From positions 1 through 23,233 of the forward strand of contig DNPP01000131.1 in assembly GCA_003501365.1 (NCBI GenBank): a stretch of 23,233 bases of DNA, given 5' to 3'. The notes under the pieces were generated by a model. It worked only from the letters and a program-made list of their open reading frames with translations. It had not been told where the DNA came from and searched no databases. This document shows, piece after piece, positions 1 through 7,621 of the stretch; within the stretch, counting starts at the first letter, position 1, and every line of letters begins with the position of its first letter. Origin of the DNA: Bacillota bacterium (GTDB taxonomy: Bacteria > Bacillota > UBA4882 > UBA8346). The position numbers and the translations under genes are program-made.

Positions 1-77
1 ATTAATTACTATAAATTTTATTTCAAATGATTCAAAAATCAAAAAGTTCATCAGTACTCCTGGTGAGCTTTATGATT

Positions 78-338
78 TTAGTGGTTATGAACAGTGAAAG
101 GGCTAAAGATGCTCTTTGCCAGCTGGTCCAGGATCATGCTAATACCCAAAGTGGCCAGTAACGGGGCGCTCCTGGTCTTTTTTTGAAACGGCCGCACCCC
201 GCGAACCGCCCAATGTTCAGACCCAAAATGGCCGATATAACCGCTGCCGTCGGTAACGTTCAAGGCTAACGGCAGATGAAGCCCGCTTACTAAAAACCAG
301 CCCGCATAGGCTCCGACCATATACCGAACCATGGGCAA
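78..338 (-). pseudogene. Remnant of a LivH-type ABC permease
   Basis: This 86-codon reading frame has two stretches typical of branched-chain amino acid permease LivH: an N-terminal GAYAGW-like segment, and RPFQKKTRSAPLLATLGIS, which corresponds to the cytoplasmic loop and following helix of LivH. LivH proteins are about 290 residues, so this is well under half a gene. The middle part (around GYIGHFGSEHW) does not read like a membrane helix, which suggests internal decay or a frameshift. The frame starts at a TTG without a clear ribosome binding site, and an ATG lies two codons in. No partner LivM, LivG or LivF genes are visible, although the left edge of the window is only 77 bases away. The identification rests on recalled family motifs, and a chance resemblance is possible. 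Confidence 0.5.
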
Positions 339-438
339 AATTAATTAATTCGGCTACGTATAATTTAAATAGATCTGATTGCACTAATATAGAGAACCTG
401 AGTAAACCACTGGTAATCTTACCTACCTAAATAGAAAA

Positions 439-462
439 GACTTACTCGATTCCGGACAAGTC
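439..462 (-). terminator. Weak possible terminator after ptsI
   Basis: The minus strand reads GACTTG, a 12-base loop, then TAAGTC, followed by TTTTC. This is a short stem with one wobble pair and a T-rich tail, about 20 bases downstream of the Enzyme I stop. It is weak but is the only terminator-like structure found between 339 and 480. That gap otherwise shows no gene. Confidence 0.3.
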
Positions 463-480
463 AAATCTGCAAAAATATTC

Positions 481-2151
481 TTAATTGAGTACCGAAGTAA
501 GCTTATTGAATGCCTCTTTGAAACTGCTCCGACAGATTTCCTTTTTCATTTTCAAAAGGCTGCCGCTGGCCATGCTCAGTTCGTCCAGTCCCAGCCCAAT
601 TAGCATCTGTGCATTGCTACTGTCTCCCGCCATTTCCCCACACATCCCTACCGCTATTCCGGCAGAATGCGCCGCTCTCACAGTATGATCAATCAGCCGC
701 AAAACCGCGGGATTTACGGGTTGATATAAATAGTCGACTTCCCGGTTCTGCCGGTCGGCCGCAAATGTATACTGGATTAAATCATTGCTGCCAATACTAA
801 AAAAATCGACCTCTCCGGCAAATAAATCAGCATTAATGGCCGCAGCAGGCACTTCAATCATCATTCCCAGGCGAACATTTTCGGCAATAGCAACCCCATC
901 CCGGATTAACTCCTGACGAACCTGGCGCAACAAATCTTTAGCAGCCCAAAGTTCTTCCAAAACAGCGATCATGGGAAACATGATCCAAAGGTTGCCGCTG
1001 CCGGATGCCCTCAGCAACGCTCTTAACTGAATTTTCAACAACTCTTTTTCCTTAAGACAAAAACGAATGGCCCGGCAGCCCATTGCCGGATTTTCTTCCT
1101 GCTCGAGCGGCATATACGGCAACTTTTTATCCGCGCCCAGATCCAGAGTTCGAATAACAACCGGCCGCCCTTCCATGGCAGTTAGCACTTGGCGGTAGAC
1201 ATTTTCCTGCTCTGCTTCGGAAGGTAGTTCCATTCTATCCATGTATAAAAATTCGGTCCGGAACAGTCCAATCCCTTCTGCTCCATTGGCCAATGCCGCG
1301 GCAACTTCATCGGCATTGCCGATATTGGCCCATAAGCCGATTCTTTTTCCGTCAAGTGTAACAGCGGGCTGGTGAGCATTTTCCTGTAGAGCGTCTTTCT
1401 CTTCGGCCAAAATTTCAATCTTTTGCTCATATGCTGTGCGCTGTTCTTGATTAGGATTTACGATAACCAAACTATTATCGGCATCGACGATAATCGGCAC
1501 ATTATTTCCACCGCAGGCCTCTAAAATTCCCGGTACGCCGACAACCGCCGGAATACCCAAAGCCCGCGCCAGTATAGAAGTATGGCTTGTCCTGCCGCCT
1601 TTTTCAGTCACCAACGCGACAATTCTTGTCCGATCAAGCGACAGCGTCTCCGCAGGTCCAAGATCTTCCGCAATAATAACGCTATTTTTTTCAAGCCTAA
1701 TTTCTTCCGGCATAGAGCCGCCCAATATACCGAGCAAAGTTTTCCGAAGTTCGGCAATATCAGTAACCCGCTGGCGCATATACGGGTCGTCCAAATTCTC
1801 CAACATCGCAATATAAGAATCCAGTACTTCCGCTGCGGCCCAAGCCGGGCATTTGCGCTCATTATTAATTTTTTGGATCACTTCATCGACCAAAGCCGGA
1901 TCTTTCGCCATCAATAAGTGCGCCTCAAGGATCGCCGCTTCTTCCTTGGAAACTTCTTGAACGGCCTTGGCAATGACTGCTTCGATTGACTGGACACATT
2001 GTTCAAGGCCGCTTTTAAATTTCTCGATCTCCAGGCTGACCTCGTTTGCGCCAATGGTGCGTTTTTCTACCCTTACGGCCGATACTAACAATTTAGCAGC
2101 CCCGCTTGCGATGCCGCTGGAAACGCCTATCCCTTTTTGGATTATACTCAC
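481..2151 (-). CDS. ptsI: PTS Enzyme I (phosphoenolpyruvate-protein phosphotransferase)
   Basis: This cytoplasmic enzyme takes phosphate from PEP onto a histidine and passes it to HPr, the first step of sugar PTS transport. The phospho-histidine motif GGRTSHTSILARALGIPAVVG is present with the active histidine at residue 190. The C-terminal PEP-binding barrel shows the DFFSIGSNDLIQYTFAADR signature and the GMCGEMAGD motif with its catalytic cysteine. At 556 residues it is close to the usual 570 or so. The start is GTG and overlaps the HPr stop as GTGA, indicating translational coupling. Placing HPr and EI at the end of a catabolic operon is unusual because they are normally a separate housekeeping pair. 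They may be an operon-specific second copy or the only copy, which cannot be decided from this window. Confidence 0.95.
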   Translation of the reverse strand: MSIIQKGIGVSSGIASGAAKLLVSAVRVEKRTIGANEVSLEIEKFKSGLEQCVQSIEAVIAKAVQEVSKEEAAILEAHLLMAKDPALVDEVIQKINNERKCPAWAAAEVLDSYIAMLENLDDPYMRQRVTDIAELRKTLLGILGGSMPEEIRLEKNSVIIAEDLGPAETLSLDRTRIVALVTEKGGRTSHTSILARALGIPAVVGVPGILEACGGNNVPIIVDADNSLVIVNPNQEQRTAYEQKIEILAEEKDALQENAHQPAVTLDGKRIGLWANIGNADEVAAALANGAEGIGLFRTEFLYMDRMELPSEAEQENVYRQVLTAMEGRPVVIRTLDLGADKKLPYMPLEQEENPAMGCRAIRFCLKEKELLKIQLRALLRASGSGNLWIMFPMIAVLEELWAAKDLLRQVRQELIRDGVAIAENVRLGMMIEVPAAAINADLFAGEVDFFSIGSNDLIQYTFAADRQNREVDYLYQPVNPAVLRLIDHTVRAAHSAGIAVGMCGEMAGDSSNAQMLIGLGLDELSMASGSLLKMKKEICRSSFKEAFNKLTSVLN

Positions 2152-2411
2152 GATACTTCTCCCCCCAGCAGTTCTTCAATTTCCTCTACAACCGATTGAG
2201 GGGAATCACCGGAAACAACTACTTTAATCCGGGCGCCGGCTTTAATCCCCGCGGCCAAGATGCGCATAATACTTTTTGCATTAATGACCTGGTCCTGATA
2301 GTGAATTAAAATTTCTCCGGCATAATTATTGGCCAATTTGACTAAACAAGCCGCAGGTCTGGCGTGAATACCTTCCGCACAGGCGACTAAAAATTCTTTG
2401 GATACTTCCAC
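2148..2411 (-). CDS. ptsH: HPr phosphocarrier protein
   Basis: HPr relays phosphate from Enzyme I to the IIA proteins. The GIHARPAA motif contains the phospho-accepting histidine, and NAKSIMRILAAGI corresponds to the regulatory serine segment (Ser46 in Bacillus HPr). I place the start at the GTG at 2411 because GGGGGAGG lies about 8 bases upstream. This puts the active histidine at residue 16, beside the usual 15, and gives 87 residues, a normal HPr length. Longer starts upstream (TTG at 2435, an ATG two codons later) would add about eight residues containing the ribosome binding site itself. The gene follows the aldolase gene by about 40 bases and overlaps ptsI by 4 bases. Confidence 0.93.
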   Translation of the reverse strand: MEVSKEFLVACAEGIHARPAACLVKLANNYAGEILIHYQDQVINAKSIMRILAAGIKAGARIKVVVSGDSPQSVVEEIEELLGGEVS

Positions 2412-2452
2412 TCTCACTACCTCCCCCATTTGCAAGGACCGACTCTAAATTA

Positions 2453-3298
2453 TCAATAAAATTCCTTCCAGGTTTCGGCAAAAAATTGCAGATTCTCTTT
2501 TACCATGCCACTGACAGCAATTTTACCCGCCTGGGACATCGTTGCCATATCCCAACTATCGACATTCATTTGGTGGGTTTTATGAAAAGCCTCGATATAA
2601 GTGCGCCTGACTTCAGTGCCGATATTGATCTTCTTAATACCATATTTGACACCGGTTGCAAACTGTTTTTTGGATAAACCCGTACCTCCGTGTAGTACGA
2701 GAGGTACGTGCGCTATTTGATTGATCTTTTGCAAGAGATCAAAATCCAACTTCGGTTCACCCTTATAAAGGCCATGGGCATTGCCGATAGATACAGCCAG
2801 CGCTTCCACTTTGGCGCCGACCAGGAATTGCGCCACATGTTCGGGCTTAGCCATCTTGGCGCTTTTAACTTCTTCACCGTCTTCGAGGCCCGCCAGAGCG
2901 CCAACTTCAGCCTCTACCGATACGCCCAGGCTATGTGCCGCTTCGGCGACTTTATTCGTCAGCTCCATGTTTTCTTCCAAGCTAAGATAAGAACCGTCTA
3001 TCATAACCGCACTAAAACCCAAACGGATAGCTTTCAAGCAAGTTGCATAGTCTTTGGAATGATCTAAAAAAACACATACCTTGGCACTAGAACGTTTAGC
3101 CAAAGAGACCATTATTTCGCCAATATCATCATTTCCGGGTTTATTGAGAATCGGCGCGCCAATCATCGCAATAACCGGCAGGCCGGTTAATTCGGCGGCG
3201 CCGATAATTCCCTGTAGCGTAAAAATATCATAAGTACTAAAAGCGCCAACAGCACCATCATGTACTTTCAGTACTTCTTCCAGTGTTACTAAGGCCAT
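2453..3298 (-). CDS. Class II ketose-bisphosphate aldolase (GatY/KbaY/Fba family)
   Basis: A zinc-dependent aldolase that reversibly splits a ketose bisphosphate into dihydroxyacetone phosphate and an aldehyde or aldehyde phosphate. Visible family landmarks are FLDHS (catalytic Asp79, zinc His80), VEAEVG near residues 128-133, GNAHG (zinc His175) and LHGGTG (zinc His203 and the phosphate-binding GGTG), then INIGTE. The 281 residues match the GatY/KbaY/IolJ size class. The ATG start has GGAGGAG 5 bases upstream. It sits between the racemase-like gene and HPr inside a PTS operon with a DUF1537 kinase. It is therefore probably the C-C cleavage step for the imported substrate and not glycolytic aldolase. 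The exact substrate cannot be read from the sequence. Confidence 0.88.
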   Translation of the reverse strand: MALVTLEEVLKVHDGAVGAFSTYDIFTLQGIIGAAELTGLPVIAMIGAPILNKPGNDDIGEIMVSLAKRSSAKVCVFLDHSKDYATCLKAIRLGFSAVMIDGSYLSLEENMELTNKVAEAAHSLGVSVEAEVGALAGLEDGEEVKSAKMAKPEHVAQFLVGAKVEALAVSIGNAHGLYKGEPKLDFDLLQKINQIAHVPLVLHGGTGLSKKQFATGVKYGIKKINIGTEVRRTYIEAFHKTHQMNVDSWDMATMSQAGKIAVSGMVKENLQFFAETWKEFY

Positions 3299-3342
3299 TT
3301 TTCTCCTCCTAAGTGCTTTTTTGTTTCATTAAATGTCGATTG

Positions 3343-4002
3343 CTAAATTCCCAACACCCTTTTTACATGCTGCACGCCTAATCTCGGGCTGGTGAAAACC
3401 GGTTTTTTAATATGCTGCAATTGAGGCAGTAAGACAGTCATGCTTCCCTGTGCAAGTACAATAACATCACTATCCGCTTCAACTTTCTCGATTTCGTCGA
3501 GCACCATCCGGTTATGCTTTTGCTGATTGCCTTCTTTCATTAAAACATCCAAAGCCCCGTCCACCAAGCACTCTTTAACTTCCAGCTTCTTATCCATTTT
3601 GATGGCGGTATTTTTAATCAATCTTACACTGGGGCCCATCGTCGATGCCACTGTAGCAATAACCGAAACTTTTCCCCCTATTTTAACCGCTTCTTCCGCC
3701 ATTGCTTCATCGACTTTAATATAAGGTATTCGGATCAAATTTCTGGCCACATCAACCGCTTCACCAACCGAAGAACACTGATTTAAAATCGCATCCACGC
3801 CAAGCGTTTCCGCCTGCACGGCATAAATACAGATTCTGCTCACGATTCCGGGCGTTATCGACCCATGAGCCTTTACTTCGGCAAGCAGACTATCATCCAC
3901 GATATTCACCATTTCCACCTGGGGCATGATTTCCTTGAATAATTCTTTTAAATCGTTAACCGATACAAAACTGGTATGGATAACCGCAACTTTCTTTGTC
4001 AT
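3343..4002 (-). CDS. Asp/Glu/hydantoin racemase superfamily protein with one conserved cysteine
   Basis: The 219-residue protein has the fold signature of the Asp/Glu racemase family: an N-terminal KKVAVIHTS strand, NQCSSVGEA with the first catalytic-type cysteine at residue 76, VIATVASTMGPS, and a C-terminal VIVLAQGSM segment. In true racemases the last segment carries the second catalytic cysteine; here glutamine 184 occupies that area. The only other cysteine, 145, lies in a different place. It is probably an isomerase- or decarboxylase-like relative, not an amino acid racemase. It stands between the DUF1537 kinase and the aldolase, so a role in interconverting the sugar acid substrate is a reasonable guess. 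The start has AAGGAG about 11 bases upstream. Confidence 0.7.
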   Translation of the reverse strand: MTKKVAVIHTSFVSVNDLKELFKEIMPQVEMVNIVDDSLLAEVKAHGSITPGIVSRICIYAVQAETLGVDAILNQCSSVGEAVDVARNLIRIPYIKVDEAMAEEAVKIGGKVSVIATVASTMGPSVRLIKNTAIKMDKKLEVKECLVDGALDVLMKEGNQQKHNRMVLDEIEKVEADSDVIVLAQGSMTVLLPQLQHIKKPVFTSPRLGVQHVKRVLGI

Positions 4003-4022
4003 CTCTTTGATCGCTCCTTGGG

Positions 4023-5471
4023 CTATATTTTATGACCACTCAAAATCTCAATAACTTCCTTTAGGGTATTCCTTGTCCCAACATTACCAGGAAAAATAAT
4101 ATAAGGAATTTCAGGAAACTTGCTTTCACGACCGGTAATCCATACCGGAACTCCGGGCTTAATTTGTCCTGCAACCACCGCTTTCTTCACTTGAAGCCCT
4201 TTGGTCCCGATATCGCTTGAGGTAATACCGCCCTTGGCAATGATGTACTTGGGTCTTACCTGCAGCTTTTGAACAATACGGGTTACAGCATCCGAAATCC
4301 GGACTGCAATCTTTAACTCTTCCTCCTTATTTTCCTTCCCGACATCAAGCCGTTCTCTTTTGGTGTAAACAACGACAGTTTTGCCCAAAGGGATATCCTT
4401 TTCACAAAAAGCCACAACTCTGTCAACTTCAGTCTCAAGCTCCGTAGGTTTTAAAACAAGATGTTGATTAAATTCAACAAATTCAACCAAACTATGCTGC
4501 CTTAATTCGTCGAGTTGCTCGGAGGTCTTTTGGACATGAGAGCCGACCATAACAAGACCCCCATGGTGATTCTCTTTTTTGACGATATCCGCTTCTTGTA
4601 ATAAATCTTGATCGGTTATGCCGCCGAGAACCTTTGGAAATGCAGCGGCCGTGCGAAACATAAAATTTTTTCCGGATCGGATAGCCTTTATCAAAGCAAT
4701 CGCAAATATTTTAACGTCAACATAGGCCACAGCATCCACGATCACTTTATTAAAGTTTTCCACCTTCATTAATTTTTCAACGATGCTATCGTTCCTTATC
4801 CCTATCTTTCGAAGATCTTCATCGGTTATATGTTGGACATTCTCAGCCTTAAATTGCCCCTCGGATTTCTCCTCAATCCATTTAGCCAGATGGGACTGGG
4901 TAAAGCCAAAGCTTTTATCCCGGGCAAATTCAGTTTCTGCTACGGGTATCAGATAGTCTCCTTCCTGTACGTAATGTACACCGTCGATGGTAAACCGCCC
5001 GCCCTCCATAAAAAATGGCAGCAAGACCTCGCCATCAAAACGGATCGTGGAATTTGACTCGATCGTTTCCTTGATAATTTTTGTTTCTAATGGATAATGA
5101 CCGCGCAACGTAGAATCGCCGCGACTGATAATGATGAATTCCTTTTTCAATTTCTGCGCTGTCTTTAAAATGTTTAGCGCTATTTCCCGATGTGCTTTTG
5201 CCGTCTCTCTGGGCAGAAGTCCCCGGGAATTGGTCAAGATAAAAAACATGGAATTACTTTCAGTGAAACCCGCTTCAATACTTTCAACCGACCAATCGGT
5301 ATACACCGATACATCATGAACCGTCTGCACGCCGGTTGGGTCATCGTCCAAAACAATTATTTTCTTGTCAAACTGCCGCAAACAACTTCGGAGTTTATAA
5401 TCTACATCAGTTTGCTTTATAGGACCGAATTTTCTAAAAGCTTCGTTCATATTTATCTTTTCATTACTCAT
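4023..5471 (-). CDS. DUF1537 four-carbon acid sugar kinase family protein (OtnK-like)
   Basis: Members phosphorylate sugar acids such as threonate and erythronate with ATP. The N-terminal domain shows IVLDDDPTGVQTVHDV (about residues 39-54) and ISRGDSTLRGHYPLE (about 115-129), both diagnostic of the family. The C-terminal nucleotide-binding domain begins around residue 414 with GGITSSDIGTKGL and ends with IIFPGNVGT. I chose the ATG at 5471 (482 residues) because GGGAGG lies 11 bases upstream; a longer reading from 5513 would run through that site. The gene follows the PTS IIC gene. Finding a DUF1537 kinase with a PTS permease and class II aldolase suggests it adds a second phosphate to a PTS-imported phosphate ester before aldol cleavage, which is inference. 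Confidence 0.87.
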   Translation of the reverse strand: MSNEKINMNEAFRKFGPIKQTDVDYKLRSCLRQFDKKIIVLDDDPTGVQTVHDVSVYTDWSVESIEAGFTESNSMFFILTNSRGLLPRETAKAHREIALNILKTAQKLKKEFIIISRGDSTLRGHYPLETKIIKETIESNSTIRFDGEVLLPFFMEGGRFTIDGVHYVQEGDYLIPVAETEFARDKSFGFTQSHLAKWIEEKSEGQFKAENVQHITDEDLRKIGIRNDSIVEKLMKVENFNKVIVDAVAYVDVKIFAIALIKAIRSGKNFMFRTAAAFPKVLGGITDQDLLQEADIVKKENHHGGLVMVGSHVQKTSEQLDELRQHSLVEFVEFNQHLVLKPTELETEVDRVVAFCEKDIPLGKTVVVYTKRERLDVGKENKEEELKIAVRISDAVTRIVQKLQVRPKYIIAKGGITSSDIGTKGLQVKKAVVAGQIKPGVPVWITGRESKFPEIPYIIFPGNVGTRNTLKEVIEILSGHKI

Positions 5472-5579
5472 GCAGTAAAATTCCTCCCGAAAGCCGTTGC
5501 GGCAATTTATCAAGACATTGGTTAAATTGAAACCAAACCTACCATGGGCTTGATTGGAAGCTGTCGCAAAAGAGCAACA

Positions 5580-6650
5580 TTAACCAATCTTTATATCCAA
5601 ATCATTTAAGCCGATTTCCGCTTCAGCCTCTGCTTCTTCCTCACCCTTAAGATTCGGCTTAATCAAGGTTAGGATTGTGGCCGTGACAATGGTGCCGATG
5701 AGCAAAGCCAATAAGAACATTAAAGGATGGTCCATTAAGGGAACGACAAAAATTCCGCCATGAGGCACCTGAGAAGCGGTTCCCCACATCAATGTCAAAC
5801 CCCCGGCAACGCCGGCGCCTATGGAACAAGCCGGGATAACTCGAAACGGATCACTTGCGGCAAAAGGTAAAACTCCCTCGGTGATGTAACACAATCCTAA
5901 AGGAAGAGCAGCTTTAGCGGCTTCATTTTCCGCCCTGGTGTATTTTTTCTTGGCTACGAAAACCGACAATGCAACGCCCAGCGCGGGTACCATTCCTCCG
6001 ATAATCATCGCGGAGGCAGGGCCGAATATTTTGTCGGCCATTAATCCTTTTGCAAATAGGCCGGCGGTTTTATTGACAGGGCCACCCATATCAAATCCCA
6101 TCATCGCTCCAATGATAGCGCCCAAAATAAACTTGGACCCGCCCTGCATGGACTTCATCCATTCCAGAATTCCTTGTTGCAAATAGGCTATCGGCTCTCC
6201 CAAGAAACCAATCATCATTAAGCCGACAATAAAAGACGAGAGCAGCGGCAACACCATAATCGGCATCAGCCCCCTGAAACTGTTGGGGACTTTTAGCCTT
6301 GTCCGCAGAAAAACAATTAAGTAACCAACCAATAAAGCCCCTACCAGGCCGCCTATAAATCCGGCTTTAATATTGGTGGCAATAAAGCCCATCACCAAAC
6401 CGGGCGCAATACCGGGACGGTCTGCAACGGAATATGCTATTCCTGCTGCAAGCACCGGTACAACAAACATCATCGCGGCTTTCCCGATTTCGTTAATCAT
6501 CCACGGAATGGTATTGACTTGATCCCCTACCATAGGGCCGCCGAAGATTTTGGCCAGCGCCATACACAGACCGCCAACCACTACCACCGGAATCATATAA
6601 GAAATACCCGTCATCAAATGCTGTTTAATAACCGACCATTTAAATTTCAT
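5580..6650 (-). CDS. PTS fructose-family EIIC permease
   Basis: An integral membrane transporter of 356 residues with about nine hydrophobic segments. It matches the fructose/mannitol-type IIC domain: an ISYMIPVVVVGGL start, GFDMGGPVNKTA in the middle, then CYITEGVLPFAASDP and a QVPHGGIFV segment towards the end. The membrane domain stands alone, unlike FruA where IIABC are fused. RBS GAGGGGGG precedes the ATG. The acidic Glu-rich C-terminal tail (EGEEEAEAEAE) is probably cytoplasmic. It forms one permease with the IIB and IIA genes upstream. The adjacent kinase and aldolase genes argue against plain fructose as substrate, since FruK is absent. Confidence 0.9.
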   Translation of the reverse strand: MKFKWSVIKQHLMTGISYMIPVVVVGGLCMALAKIFGGPMVGDQVNTIPWMINEIGKAAMMFVVPVLAAGIAYSVADRPGIAPGLVMGFIATNIKAGFIGGLVGALLVGYLIVFLRTRLKVPNSFRGLMPIMVLPLLSSFIVGLMMIGFLGEPIAYLQQGILEWMKSMQGGSKFILGAIIGAMMGFDMGGPVNKTAGLFAKGLMADKIFGPASAMIIGGMVPALGVALSVFVAKKKYTRAENEAAKAALPLGLCYITEGVLPFAASDPFRVIPACSIGAGVAGGLTLMWGTASQVPHGGIFVVPLMDHPLMFLLALLIGTIVTATILTLIKPNLKGEEEAEAEAEIGLNDLDIKIG

Positions 6651-6686
6651 TAGAGTCCCCCCTCATAATTTACTTTTAAGAAATCA

Positions 6687-6998
6687 CTAACCCTTTAATT
6701 TCTCTTCGATTTTTTGGAGTAACGCTTTGGGTGATTTGATAACCATCTGCATCGGGACTTCAATAACTTTCTTGCCTGTAAATCTTTCCTTGCCGCCTAC
6801 CTTGATATCCGCCGCAATAATGACAATATCGGCCTTTTCAACATCTTGCCTGGTCAATTCATCTTCTGTTCCAATGGTTCCCTGCGTTTCAATTTTCACC
6901 GTATGTCCCATTTCCAGCGCCGCTTTTACCAGCTTTTCCTTGGCGATATAAGTGTGGGCGATTCCCGCGGTACATGCTGTGACTCCAATAATATTCAT
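6687..6998 (-). CDS. PTS fructose-family EIIB protein
   Basis: The 103-residue soluble phosphotransfer protein takes phosphate from IIA onto a cysteine and passes it to the sugar during transport. It begins MNIIGVTACTAGIAHTY, the classic FruB-type IIB start with phospho-cysteine 9, and continues with IKIETQG-like and ADIVIIAADI segments. The frame is open for a further 69 codons upstream and overlaps the IIA gene. The ATG at 6998 has GGAGGTGA just upstream and gives the exact family length, so the longer version is rejected. It lies 36 bases before the IIC gene. Confidence 0.93.
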   Translation of the reverse strand: MNIIGVTACTAGIAHTYIAKEKLVKAALEMGHTVKIETQGTIGTEDELTRQDVEKADIVIIAADIKVGGKERFTGKKVIEVPMQMVIKSPKALLQKIEEKLKG

Positions 6999-7119
6999 CG
7001 TCTCACCTCCTTTTAAGAAAAATTCAATTTCAGCTTGACCAACTATGTAGACTGCAGAAGTAATAGCAGGATTCTCATCCTTCATCAATCTGCATCGAGT
7101 GATGCTTGTTTCAGGCCGT

Positions 7120-7584
7120 TCATACGGAAGTCTTTTGGGATTTAAAGACTTCAAAAATATCTTCCGGATTTTGGACTTCCAGTAAAAGTTGGATTGAATC
7201 ATCATGAGCCAACACCGCGGCTAATTGGGAAAGCAACTTTAAATGCTCATTGCTGCTGTTTTGTTTGGGAACGGCAAATAGAAAAACTATTTTTACAGGG
7301 TTGCCATCCAGCGTTTCCCAGGGAATCGGACTTTGCAATTTAGCCATGGCGACGCTGATTTTAACAACACTATCCGACTTTCCGTGAGGTATCGCCACGA
7401 AGTTTCCGATTCCTGTCGGCCCCTCTTGTTCTCTCTCATTAACATCGTTGATGTACTCTTCACGGGATAAGATTGCTCCATCGGCGAAAAGTAATTCCGC
7501 CAGCTTGGTGATAACCTCTTGTTTGTGATTGGCCTCCATCTGCAAATCAACGATGGCCGGTCTTAACACTTCAACAAAATCCAT
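7120..7584 (-). CDS. PTS fructose-family EIIA protein
   Basis: The 154-residue IIA domain protein accepts phosphate from HPr on a histidine. The motif VAIPHGKSD carries the active histidine, residue 67 when counted from the ATG at 7584. The segments IPW..LDG.PVKIVFLFAVP and EHLKLLSQLAAVL complete the family pattern. The 7584 start is preceded by AAGGGG at 8 bases; an upstream frame extension to 7641 has no site of its own. The gene lies 37 bases after the activator gene and 121 bases before IIB, the widest gap inside the operon. I saw no gene or clear hairpin in that gap. Confidence 0.92.
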   Translation of the reverse strand: MDFVEVLRPAIVDLQMEANHKQEVITKLAELLFADGAILSREEYINDVNEREQEGPTGIGNFVAIPHGKSDSVVKISVAMAKLQSPIPWETLDGNPVKIVFLFAVPKQNSSNEHLKLLSQLAAVLAHDDSIQLLLEVQNPEDIFEVFKSQKTSV

Positions 7585-7621
7585 AGATATGTCCCCTTCC
7601 GATTGACGATAAAAAGTAGTT

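Noticed and set aside
6999..7205. N-terminal extension of IIB overlapping the IIA gene
   Set aside because: The extension has no domain character and overlaps the IIA coding sequence. A strong ribosome binding site precedes the ATG at 6998, which gives the standard IIB length.
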